Below, piece after piece: positions 49,402 to 58,579 of a stretch of DNA of 64,000 nt. The notes under the pieces are model-generated. The model did not search any database and was not told where the DNA came from. It worked only from the letters and a program-made list of their open reading frames with translations. This stretch comes from Bdellovibrionales bacterium CG12_big_fil_rev_8_21_14_0_65_38_15 (GTDB taxonomy: Bacteria > Bdellovibrionota > Bacteriovoracia > Bacteriovoracales > Bacteriovoracaceae). Positions within the stretch are counted from its first letter, which is position 1, and every line of letters begins with the position of its first letter. The stretch lies in NCBI GenBank assembly GCA_002787775.1, contig PCUW01000034.1, forward strand, positions 62,001 through 126,000, read 5' to 3'. The position numbers and the translations under genes were made by a program.

Positions 49402-50804
49402 TGGAATTTAAAACATCCTATGATGCGATCGTGGTTGGTGCCGGAATGTCTGGTATGGCCGCCGCGATTCGCCTTGCGATGTTTGATAGAAAAGTCCTCC
49501 TGATTGAAAAGCATAGTATTCCAGGGGGACTCAATTCATTTTACCGAAGAGCTAATCGCAATTTAGATGTAGGTCTTCACGCCCTTACCAATGCTGTCCC
49601 TAAAGGAACAAGAGGCGCTCCGCTAACAAAGCTTTTAAAGCAACTTCGCATTCCTTACGAAAATCTTAAATTATGCCCTCAAACTTATTCACTCATTCGT
49701 TTTCCTGAGAAAACCTTAAGTTTTAGCAATGACTTCAATGAATTTGATGAATTGATTAAAACCACTTTTCCTGAACAATTCAGTGGGTGGACAAATTTTG
49801 TCACTGCCATCAAAGACTTTGATGAAACTAATCTTCAAAATGAATACTTTTCTGCCAAAGAAAAAGCCAATGAGTTTCTAAGTGATCCCCTTCTTATCGA
49901 AATGGTTTTTAGCCCTCTCATGATTTATGGATCTGCGTGGGAGCATGATATGGACTGGTCACAATTTGTGATCATGTTTAAATCTATTTATCTTGAAGGA
50001 CTAGGAAGACCAGTTGGTGGTGTTCGAACCATTATCAAACTTCTTACCGATAAATTAAAAGAACTTAATGTTGATCTTCGTTATAGCTGCGAGCTTCAAT
50101 CGATTGAATCAGTCGATGGCAAAGTTTCAACCGTTCTTCTAAAAGATAGAAAGCTTGGTGAACTTAGCATTCAAACTCAGCAAGTATTTTCGTCTATCGG
50201 CCTACCTGAGACAATGGATAAAACTAATCACAAAGAAGCAAATATTCGTGCCGGTAATATGAGTTTCACCGAGAGTATTTTCTTTTTAAAAGAAAAACCT
50301 CGTGAGCTGGGACAAAACGCTACATTGATTTTTCATAATAATCGCGATCAATATCTTTATCAAAAACCAAAAACTTTAATCGATGATCAAAGTGCGGTGA
50401 TTTGTTTACCTAATAATTATCATGACGATAATGAGTTTGAAGAAGGCATCGTTAGAGTCACCTTTATGGCCAATAACGAACTTTGGACTAATTTATCTGA
50501 GGAAGACTATAAAGCTCAAAAAGAGATCGTCAGCCAAAAAGCCAAGGCTCTTGTTTCAACTTATTTTGAAAAAGAGGCTACCTTTATTTTTGACGACACT
50601 TTTACACCAAAAACAGTCACACGATATACCAGTCATTATGCTGGCGCGGTTTATGGATCTCCTGACAAAACCAGAGATGGAAAAACAGCTATAGATGGAC
50701 TTTATATTACTGGTACAGATCAAGGCTTTTTAGGCATTGTCGGCGCTATGCTTTCAGGTATTTCAATGGCCAATTACCATGGTCTTCAAGGTGGGGCCCA
50801 ATGA
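49401..50804 (+). CDS. CrtI/CrtISO-like FAD-dependent oxidoreductase
   Basis: YDAIVVGAGMSGMAAAIRLAMFDRKVLLIEKHSIPGGLNS; C-term GLYITGTDQGFLGIVGAMLSG; 1-bp overlap with ACP stop. Confidence 0.88.
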   Translation: MEFKTSYDAIVVGAGMSGMAAAIRLAMFDRKVLLIEKHSIPGGLNSFYRRANRNLDVGLHALTNAVPKGTRGAPLTKLLKQLRIPYENLKLCPQTYSLIRFPEKTLSFSNDFNEFDELIKTTFPEQFSGWTNFVTAIKDFDETNLQNEYFSAKEKANEFLSDPLLIEMVFSPLMIYGSAWEHDMDWSQFVIMFKSIYLEGLGRPVGGVRTIIKLLTDKLKELNVDLRYSCELQSIESVDGKVSTVLLKDRKLGELSIQTQQVFSSIGLPETMDKTNHKEANIRAGNMSFTESIFFLKEKPRELGQNATLIFHNNRDQYLYQKPKTLIDDQSAVICLPNNYHDDNEFEEGIVRVTFMANNELWTNLSEEDYKAQKEIVSQKAKALVSTYFEKEATFIFDDTFTPKTVTRYTSHYAGAVYGSPDKTRDGKTAIDGLYITGTDQGFLGIVGAMLSGISMANYHGLQGGAQ

Positions 50805-51835
50805 ATTTTAATAATGTCGTCATTGATGGATGGGCGTCTCATCTTCCACAAAATATTGTTTCAAGTGCTGATATTGAAAAAAGACTCGCTCCAATTTATG
50901 AAAAATTAAATTTACCTGAAGGTCGCCTGGAATTGATGACAGGTATCAAGGAGCGTAGAGTTTGGGATGTTGGCACAACTCCTTCAAGCTTATCGGCTGC
51001 TGCCGCCAACAAACTGTTTGAAAAAAATCCTACCTGGAAAGAAGAAGTTGATCTTTTGATTCACGCTTCTGTTTGCAGAGACTTTTTAGAGCCATCTACT
51101 GCCAGTGTTGTGCATGAACAATTAGGATTAAAAGAAGATTGCACCTTTTTTGATCTTTCCAATGCTTGTCTTGGAGTTTTGAACGCCATCGTTGTAGCGT
51201 CAAAAATGATTGAAGCTGGAACTGTTAAAAGAGCCTTAATTGTCAGCGGTGAAAACGGTGCTCCTCTTCTAGAACAAACTATTCATCGTATTTTAAACGA
51301 TGAAACAATTAATCGAAAAAATATCAAAAAGCTTTTTGCCAACCTTACTATTGGCTCCGCTGCTATCGCCTTCACCTTAACGAAAGGCGACAATACCAGC
51401 GACGGACTAAAACTACTTGGCGGCGCTTCAATGGTAGATTCAAGTGCTAATCATTTATGTCGCGGCGATGGTTCACCCCATTCACTAACAATGGAAACGG
51501 ATAGTGAAGCCCTAATGAAAGCCGGAGTCATCTTGGCGAAAAAAACTTGGGCAAAAGCTAAAGAGAATTTAAACTTAAAAGCCACAGATGATTTTTGGGC
51601 CATAGGCCATCAAGTTGGCTCGGCCCATGAAATGCTAACGATGCAAGCGCTTGAGCTTGAAGAGCGACCGACTTATATTACTTATCCATTTTTAGGAAAC
51701 ACTGGTTCTGCAGCATTACCAGTAACTTTAATTGAATTACTTAATCAAAAAGAGCAGCCTCAAAAAGGTCAAACAATAGCACTACTAGGAATTGGTTCTG
51801 GACTCTCCTGTGTCATGCTAGGAGTACAAAGATGA
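50801..51835 (+). CDS. oleA: OleA-like 3-oxoacyl-ACP synthase III family (head-to-head acyl condensation)
   Basis: VCRDFLEPSTASVVHEQLGL; FDLSNACLGVLNAIVVA; AIGHQVGSAHE; GNTGSAALPVTL; followed directly by OleB and OleC. Confidence 0.88.
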   Translation: MNFNNVVIDGWASHLPQNIVSSADIEKRLAPIYEKLNLPEGRLELMTGIKERRVWDVGTTPSSLSAAAANKLFEKNPTWKEEVDLLIHASVCRDFLEPSTASVVHEQLGLKEDCTFFDLSNACLGVLNAIVVASKMIEAGTVKRALIVSGENGAPLLEQTIHRILNDETINRKNIKKLFANLTIGSAAIAFTLTKGDNTSDGLKLLGGASMVDSSANHLCRGDGSPHSLTMETDSEALMKAGVILAKKTWAKAKENLNLKATDDFWAIGHQVGSAHEMLTMQALELEERPTYITYPFLGNTGSAALPVTLIELLNQKEQPQKGQTIALLGIGSGLSCVMLGVQR

Positions 51836-52710
51836 AACCTACCCCACAGTGGCTAGAAGATTATAAAGAAGAATATCCTTTTATTCCGAAAAGGCTAAAG
51901 CTTAAGAATGGTCATGAGATGAGCTATGTTGACGAAGGCCAAGGCCCAGTCATCCTCATGCTTCATGGTAACCCGACTTGGTCATTTTATTATCGCAATC
52001 TGATTAAACACTTTGCTCCAAATCACCGCGTAATTGTTCCTGATCATTTAGGCATGGGATTATCTGATCAACCACAAGATTTTGAATATCAACTTCATCA
52101 GCACGTGGCACACGTTGAAGAGTTATTAGACTTTCTGAATATCGAAAAATTTTCTTTAATTGTTCATGATTGGGGCGGAGCAATTGGTTTTGGTGTAGCG
52201 ACACTAAGACCTCAAGCCGTCGAAAAAGCTGTCATTCTTAATACCGCTGCCTTTAATGCCGGCGAATGGATTCCAAGACGTATTTCATTATGTCGTGCTC
52301 CAGTCTTTGGCGAGCCATTGGTTCGTGCACTTAATGGGTTTGCTCTTCCTGCGGCTTATATGACAACAGTGAAGCCATTGCCAAAACATATTAAAAAAGC
52401 TTATTTGGCTCCATACAGTGATTGGAAATCTCGTGTCGCCGTAGCGAAATTTGTACAAGACATTCCTCTTTCAAAAAATCATCCAAGCTTTGAAACATTA
52501 GCAGCGATTGAGTCTGCACTTCCAGCACTTGAATTTCCAAAGCTCATTATTTGGGGCGAAAAAGACTTTTGCTTTGATATGAGATTCTTTAATAAGTGGA
52601 AGACCATCTTTCCTGAAGCACAATCAATTGTTTTTTCGGCCGGTCACTATGTGCTTGAAGATATGCCAACCCAGTGTGCCGATGCCATCGAGGGATTCTT
52701 TGCCCCATGA
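51832..52710 (+). CDS. oleB: OleB-like alpha/beta hydrolase (haloalkane-dehalogenase-like)
   Basis: LHGNPTWSFYYRNLI; LIVHDWGGAIGFG; IWGEKDFCFD; GHYVLEDMP; ATGA overlap with oleA. Confidence 0.88.
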   Translation: MKPTPQWLEDYKEEYPFIPKRLKLKNGHEMSYVDEGQGPVILMLHGNPTWSFYYRNLIKHFAPNHRVIVPDHLGMGLSDQPQDFEYQLHQHVAHVEELLDFLNIEKFSLIVHDWGGAIGFGVATLRPQAVEKAVILNTAAFNAGEWIPRRISLCRAPVFGEPLVRALNGFALPAAYMTTVKPLPKHIKKAYLAPYSDWKSRVAVAKFVQDIPLSKNHPSFETLAAIESALPALEFPKLIIWGEKDFCFDMRFFNKWKTIFPEAQSIVFSAGHYVLEDMPTQCADAIEGFFAP

Positions 52711-54290
52711 ATATAGCTTCTAGACTGATCGAGTTTGCTCTTAAAAACCCGAACAAGACAGCGATCATTGATGCAAGAACTGATGAGTCCATCACTTTTG
52801 GTGAACTCGAAGATAAAATTGCAAGAATTTGTCACTCTTTACTAGAGCTTGGATTTAAGCCCGGCTCCAGAACGCTTCTTTTTGTAAAACCTTCACTCGA
52901 TTTTCATGCCCTAGTCTTTAGCTTATTTAAAATCGGTATTATTCCAGTGCTCATCGATCCTGGAATGGGACGCAAAAATTTACTAGCAGCGATTAAGCAT
53001 ACAAATCCAGACGGTATGATTGCAGAGCCGATTGTTCATTACTTGAGCTACTTTTTTAGAAGCACCTTCAAAAGCGCTAAAATCAAAGTCTGGACAAGTG
53101 ATATAAAGAAGTTTCTTGGCTCAAAACGTGCTGATGAAGTTGCCAAAGTTAATGAACATGATCCGGCCGCGATATTATTCACTTCAGGCGGTACTGGGAC
53201 TCCTAAAGGTGTTGTTTACACTCACCATATTTTTTCTAAGCAAACCGAAAAACTGCAAGAGATGTTTGGCCTAACTAGTGATGATGTTGATCTTCCAGGT
53301 TTTCCACTGTTTTCTTTATTTACTCTCGCCATGGGAATGACGACGCTCATTCCTTCAATGGATCCATCTAAACCTGGTCAATGTGATCCAGCCAAGCTTG
53401 CTGCAAATATTTTAAAATACCAAGCGACATTTGTGGCAGGCAGTCCTGCCATCTGGTCTCGAGTAGCGGCTTTTGCCATTGAAGCTGAACTTAAATTTCA
53501 AAGCATTAAGCAAGTTGTCATGTTTGGAGCACCTGTCAGAAATGAACTTCATCGTGATTTACTTTCGATTATTCCAAACGGAAATACCTATGCCCCTTAT
53601 GGTGCAACCGAGGCGCTACCACTTTGCTTGAGTGATGGTAAGTGGCTACTTGAAAATACAATTGATAAAACGAATCAAGGCAGTGGAACTTGTGTTGGAA
53701 CATCGATTGATGGTGTTGATATTCAAATTATTCAGATTAGCGATGATGCCATTAATGAAATGAATCCATCACTACTAAAAGATAGAAATCAAATTGGTGA
53801 AATCATTGTTCGCGGTCAAACGGTTACAAAAACTTATGATCAGATGCCTGAAGCTACGAAACTTTCAAAAATTAAAGATGGTGAAACTTTTTGGCATCGC
53901 ATGGGCGATATTGGTTATCTCGATGACGATAATCGACTCTGGTTTTGCGGTCGAAAAGCACACCGAATTGATAGTGCAAACGGGCTGATGGCTCCGATTC
54001 GAGTTGAGGCCATTTTTAATCAGCATCCTAAGGTTTCTAGAAGTGCTCTTATAAGTAATTCTCAAAATGAGCCCGCAATTGTCATTGAGTTAAAGCACGG
54101 TTTAAAACCAAATGATTTACTTCGAAAAGAGCTCCTTGCTCTTGCTAAAAGCTCTGCTTTAACAAGTTCTATTTCACAAGTTTTTTTCAACGATTCTTTT
54201 CCTGTAGATGTTCGACACAATATTAAGATCGATAGGATAAAACTCTCAAAGATGTATTTTAAAACTAAAATGTTCAAGTACAATCACTAA
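52707..54290 (+). CDS. oleC: OleC-like AMP-binding beta-lactone synthetase
   Basis: Start re-set to ATG 52707 (ATGA overlap with oleB stop); ILFTSGGTGTPKGVVYTH; YAPYGATEALP; MGDIGYLDDDNRLWFCGRKAHRI. Confidence 0.9.
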   Translation: MNIASRLIEFALKNPNKTAIIDARTDESITFGELEDKIARICHSLLELGFKPGSRTLLFVKPSLDFHALVFSLFKIGIIPVLIDPGMGRKNLLAAIKHTNPDGMIAEPIVHYLSYFFRSTFKSAKIKVWTSDIKKFLGSKRADEVAKVNEHDPAAILFTSGGTGTPKGVVYTHHIFSKQTEKLQEMFGLTSDDVDLPGFPLFSLFTLAMGMTTLIPSMDPSKPGQCDPAKLAANILKYQATFVAGSPAIWSRVAAFAIEAELKFQSIKQVVMFGAPVRNELHRDLLSIIPNGNTYAPYGATEALPLCLSDGKWLLENTIDKTNQGSGTCVGTSIDGVDIQIIQISDDAINEMNPSLLKDRNQIGEIIVRGQTVTKTYDQMPEATKLSKIKDGETFWHRMGDIGYLDDDNRLWFCGRKAHRIDSANGLMAPIRVEAIFNQHPKVSRSALISNSQNEPAIVIELKHGLKPNDLLRKELLALAKSSALTSSISQVFFNDSFPVDVRHNIKIDRIKLSKMYFKTKMFKYNH

Positions 54291-54292
54291 GC

Positions 54293-54306
54293 TTCTGAAT
54301 TCAGAA
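54293..54306. repeat. 14-bp perfect palindrome TTCTGAATTCAGAA immediately after the oleC stop
   Basis: Read directly; no loop, so not an obvious terminator. Confidence 0.4.
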
Positions 54307-54400
54307 TATAGCCGTCAAAAACTAACCAGTCTCACAATTACACCAGTCCCCTTGTGGTCCCAACACCTCTAATAAGTTTAGCTATTTAGCCTAGAAATTA

Positions 54401-54417
54401 TTGGCACGCGCTTAGCA
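54401..54417 (+). promoter_or_regulatory. Candidate sigma-54 promoter TTGGCACG-CGCT-TAGCA
   Basis: One mismatch to YTGGCACG-N4-TTGCW; GG and GC 12 bp apart; 45 bp before the EEP start codon. Confidence 0.6.
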
Positions 54418-54461
54418 ATAACAATAAATAAGAAAAGCTGGATCAAGACAAGGAGGTTTTG

Positions 54462-55289
54462 ATGCGTGCAGGACAAATCATCAGGATGACGATCGTAGGG
54501 CTCGCCTTTTCCACTACAACCCAAGCGGCACTGTGGTTCAAGATACCAAGTGCCAATGAAGAGGTACAACAGTTTGGACACGACTCTAAAGATGAACTCG
54601 ATCCACAAAAGATTGAAGTCATGATTTGGAATCAATACAAAGGAAAAGAGAGATCTTTTAGAAGAGAATACCAAAGACTAACTCATGCAAAAGATGTTCT
54701 TATCTTGCAAGAAACACTTCTTGATAAAGACATGAAACAAATTTACGGCTCCAATAGAGACTTTCATTCTATCTTTGCCGCTAGTTTTGTATACCGCTTT
54801 AGTAAGAAACCAACAGGAGTCACCTCAGCATCAACGGTTAAAGCATCTAGTTATCTAGCACAAAGAAGTCGTGGCGTAGAAATTGCGGGATCAACACCAA
54901 AAATGATTCTCTTTGCGACATACCCAATCAAAGGTCGAGCCGAAGAATTAATGACGGTTAATATTCATGCGCTTAACTCCGTTACATGGCAAACATTAGC
55001 CGTTCAAATATTGGATGCACTCAAGGTGGTGAAAGAGCATGAGGGACCTGTTGTGTTTGCAGGAGACTTTAATACCTGGTCAAAAAATAAAATGGATTAT
55101 GTGAAATCTGCCATGAAAAAAGCTGGGCTTGAAGAAGTTCAATTTGAGCATTCTGAGCGTAAAATGAAAGTCTTTGGACGAGAGCTAGACCATGCCTTCA
55201 CTCGAGGTCTTAAAATAACTAATGCCGTCGTAGAAAAGACTGATGGCGCAGATCATCAACCCCTTCTCCTAACGGCGCAAGTTCGATAA
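54462..55289 (+). CDS. Secreted EEP-family protein inserted between oleC and oleD
   Basis: ATG 54462 with AGGAGG; signal-like N-terminus; VMIWNQYKG; ILQETLLD; GDFNTWSKNKMD; LDHAFTRGLK; GADHQPLLL. Confidence 0.85.
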   Translation: MRAGQIIRMTIVGLAFSTTTQAALWFKIPSANEEVQQFGHDSKDELDPQKIEVMIWNQYKGKERSFRREYQRLTHAKDVLILQETLLDKDMKQIYGSNRDFHSIFAASFVYRFSKKPTGVTSASTVKASSYLAQRSRGVEIAGSTPKMILFATYPIKGRAEELMTVNIHALNSVTWQTLAVQILDALKVVKEHEGPVVFAGDFNTWSKNKMDYVKSAMKKAGLEEVQFEHSERKMKVFGRELDHAFTRGLKITNAVVEKTDGADHQPLLLTAQVR

Positions 55290-55298
55290 ACTAAGTGG

Positions 55299-56318
55299 AT
55301 GGAAACATCCACTTCTAAAAATATACTGGTCACAGGTGCTGGCGGCTTTTTGGGTCGCTATATCGTTAAAGCGCTTTTAAAAAAAGGTCATCAAGTTGTA
55401 GGCCTTGGCCGCACCAAGCATCAAGATCTGATCGATCAAGGTGTTCGCTGGGTTCAAGCTGATATCAGAGATCTAGAGAAAACACGACTTGCCTTAAAAA
55501 ATATCGACACTGTTTTTCACTGCGCTAGTAAAGTCGCCATGTGGGGAGAATGGGATGAGTTTGAATCCATCAATGTCCAAGGGACACAAAACCTCATCAC
55601 CGCTTGTCTTGAAAATAATGTAAAAAAGTTTATTTATACTTCAACTCCAAGTGTTGTCTTTGGAAAAGAGTCGATTGATGGTGGAGATGAGAAACTTCCA
55701 TATCCAACACAAAGCTTATCTTTGTATGGCAAATCAAAGGCCATTGCAGAAAAAAATGTTTTAGACATTGATCAATCTAAACTTTTAACTTGCGCCATTA
55801 GACCACATTTAATTTTTGGCCCTGGCGATGATCATCTCGTACCAAGACTGGTTCAAGCCGCTAAAGATAATAAACTAAAGATCATTGGAAACGGCGAAAA
55901 CCTAGTTGATGTCATCGCGGTTGAAAATGCAGCCGAAGCCCATATCCTTGCTTTTGAAAATATTAGTCCATCATCTCCCATCTGTGGCCAAGCTTACTTC
56001 GTGGCTCAAGACAAACCGGTTAAGCTTTGGGACTTCACTAATCACCTTTTAAAAATTCATGGAACAAAACCGGTCACCAAGACCATTTCGTTTAAGCTGG
56101 CTTATTTTGTCGGTTGGTTATGTGAGACGGTGGCAAAGTTCATTGGATATAAAAAAGATAAGCTTCCCATGACTCGATTTGTAGCGATGCAATTATCTAA
56201 GAGTCATTGGTTTCATCACAATAAAGCGAAAAATCACTTTGCCTACAAACCACTTATCACTACAGAGCAGGCTCTAAAGAACTATCAAGATCATTTAGAA
56301 GCGGGTAATCGCTGCTGA
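55299..56318 (+). CDS. oleD: OleD-like NAD(P)-dependent 3-beta-HSD/SDR reductase
   Basis: ILVTGAGGFLGRYIVKALLKKGHQV; DTVFHCASKVAMWGEWDEFESINVQGTQN; LYGKSKAIAEK; RPHLIFGPGDDHLVPRLV. Confidence 0.9.
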   Translation: METSTSKNILVTGAGGFLGRYIVKALLKKGHQVVGLGRTKHQDLIDQGVRWVQADIRDLEKTRLALKNIDTVFHCASKVAMWGEWDEFESINVQGTQNLITACLENNVKKFIYTSTPSVVFGKESIDGGDEKLPYPTQSLSLYGKSKAIAEKNVLDIDQSKLLTCAIRPHLIFGPGDDHLVPRLVQAAKDNKLKIIGNGENLVDVIAVENAAEAHILAFENISPSSPICGQAYFVAQDKPVKLWDFTNHLLKIHGTKPVTKTISFKLAYFVGWLCETVAKFIGYKKDKLPMTRFVAMQLSKSHWFHHNKAKNHFAYKPLITTEQALKNYQDHLEAGNRC

Positions 56319-58366
56319 TTTGAAACTCTAGCCGCTTCAATAACACCAGGTCCCTGCCACTGTCCTTCTCTAAACATGGCCCTAATTGGTAGTCCAATTT
56401 CTCTTGAGGCACTTATTTGGCCATAAGAGTGAACGTTGGCCAGGCCAAACATAGAAAAGACATCTATTTTATCTCTTGATTGATTCAGGAATTCATCGAG
56501 AAAATCTTTTAAGCGCCAAAGAGGTACGATCTTTAAGGCTTCACTCTCACTTCTCATAGAAAGCTTATTCATACAGGCTTCAAGATACATCTTCTTTTTC
56601 TTGGCCGAATAATACCACTTCGTCGACTTCTTACATTCTTTATAAGAAGACATACTAATTTCACGGTGGTTCACCTCTAAAATATAGTTGCGATAATCTT
56701 TTTGAAGCTTCCACTTACAAAAGTTAAATAATGATCTAAAGCCATAGAGCTTATTCTTTGGCTTTGTCTCGCAAATATCATCAATCATCTCATGCATGAG
56801 CGCTGTTTCCATATGGGAGATCAAGCGCACACCATTTTCAGAGATCTGAAAGGTATTTTGAAATTGATAAGGAGGTTTCAGACCATCTTGATCAATCAAT
56901 GAAATAATTGCAGGATCGGCGCCAGAGTAATAACTCGTGTAACTGGTGAAATAATCTCGCATCTTTTTTGACTTCGTCGCCACTGTAGCTTCATGATAGA
57001 TATTTAAAAACATTGAAGACGATTCATCATTTAAGACGAGATCTTTTCTATCATCTACAAGATTCTCAACTGATTCATATTCAAATGAGACTTTCTTGGT
57101 TTCAATCGCCGCATTATTGACAACTGTTGGCATTTTTAACAAAGATGAGAACAGCTCAGAGACTAAGCGAGAGACAATATTTTGAACTTGTCTTTGCTTG
57201 GTAAAGTTATGACGAAAGAAACTTCGAATCACTCCATCTTTAACAGTTTGGACATGCTCTGTTCTCTTTTCTTTTCGTCCCCCAAAAATGAGAGCGGCAT
57301 ACTTCGATTTCATGATTTCAGTTTTTCTCGTTTCAGAGCTTACAATATAAGGAGCAAGGTCATCCACTCGAGGCGATCTAAGCTTTAGGACGTCTTGAAG
57401 ACCTACATACAAAAGTGGATCACGATTTGAATCAATATCAGACAAGGCCTGTTGATCAAGATTTAAATTCCAAGACTGTGCATGAGACAGTGAATAACTA
57501 AAGTCATAAGAGAATAATGTAATCTGTAGTAAACCTAAAAAATCAGCTTGAAGCTTTGCCTGGGCCGCAATTGCAGCAGTTTTCTCACTAGTATAGGTAA
57601 GCCTGATGCGTTCATTAGGATCAACCGGAGCATCATCTGGTCCAATAGATTGAATCGTTAAATTAGCCGTCTTTTCAAAACTTGCCATGATGCCAGCACC
57701 AACTGCAAGGCCATAGCCAATAGGAGCGCTTACTAGCCCACCAGCTTTAAACGATAAGGCATCCTCTTTTTCGAGGTACTCATAAGCGTCAAGTTTTGAA
57801 AGACTTTCAGGTCTAAACCAGCGAAAGGGAAAAACTAATTTATCGTAATCTTTAGTTAAACCCTCTTCATAGGAGCTTGCAAAGTGAGTCATGCGATAAA
57901 CTCTTTTAAAAGCAATACCAGCAAAGGCAGCTAAATTGGTTTCGCTTATGTCGATAACGTCTTGATCTCTAAGTTCGCCTAGATAACCTTGGGCATCGAT
58001 AAGAATGGTAAGTTCATCGACAATAATCCAACGGTGATCATCAAAAAGATCAGGTGCTAGTTGGCGATTAGCATTGATAGAGAAACCGCCGAAATTCTTA
58101 ACTAAGGAAAATCCAACACCAGACAGGCCACCAACCACATTTAAGGTATTGCCTGCTAAGACCCTTGAAGCTGCATCACTAGCACGCAGACGATAGTCAC
58201 TGAAGTCTCTGGCAATTCGGTCAAAGAGTGGTATTTCTTGAGCAGCAGGAATGGGAAGGGCAAAACCATTAGCATTTTGTTTAAGCGAAAAACTTTGAAA
58301 TTCCTGTGACCAGGCATGGCCTGACAAGAACAAAAAGATTCCTAAATGGATTAACACTTTAAACAT
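56291..58366 (-). CDS. Large secreted protein of unknown function (691 aa)
   Basis: Signal peptide MFKVLIHLGIFLFLSGHAWSQ; no recognised domain. Confidence 0.65.
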   Translation of the reverse strand: MFKVLIHLGIFLFLSGHAWSQEFQSFSLKQNANGFALPIPAAQEIPLFDRIARDFSDYRLRASDAASRVLAGNTLNVVGGLSGVGFSLVKNFGGFSINANRQLAPDLFDDHRWIIVDELTILIDAQGYLGELRDQDVIDISETNLAAFAGIAFKRVYRMTHFASSYEEGLTKDYDKLVFPFRWFRPESLSKLDAYEYLEKEDALSFKAGGLVSAPIGYGLAVGAGIMASFEKTANLTIQSIGPDDAPVDPNERIRLTYTSEKTAAIAAQAKLQADFLGLLQITLFSYDFSYSLSHAQSWNLNLDQQALSDIDSNRDPLLYVGLQDVLKLRSPRVDDLAPYIVSSETRKTEIMKSKYAALIFGGRKEKRTEHVQTVKDGVIRSFFRHNFTKQRQVQNIVSRLVSELFSSLLKMPTVVNNAAIETKKVSFEYESVENLVDDRKDLVLNDESSSMFLNIYHEATVATKSKKMRDYFTSYTSYYSGADPAIISLIDQDGLKPPYQFQNTFQISENGVRLISHMETALMHEMIDDICETKPKNKLYGFRSLFNFCKWKLQKDYRNYILEVNHREISMSSYKECKKSTKWYYSAKKKKMYLEACMNKLSMRSESEALKIVPLWRLKDFLDEFLNQSRDKIDVFSMFGLANVHSYGQISASREIGLPIRAMFREGQWQGPGVIEAARVSNQQRLPASK

Positions 58367-58579
58367 GAATCCTACAGGTGCGAAACATTCGTTTCAGCAG
58401 TTTAAGAATCTGTGGCCTAATGAGAGGACGAACAGCTAAGGCAACACAGAGGCTTTCGCATTCTACCCTATCGGCAATTTCGTTCGTAGTGTAAGACTAA
58501 GTATTAAAAATTAAAGAAACTAAAAAGATTAAGTTTTCTGATATTCGCCAAGCTTTTAAGGCAGAGGGGATCTAAGTGA

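Noticed and set aside
50801-51835. Could be the missing HMG-CoA synthase for the mevalonate operon
   Set aside because: DLSNACLGVLNAI and the OleB-OleC-OleD context fit OleA/KAS III, not HMG-CoA synthase.
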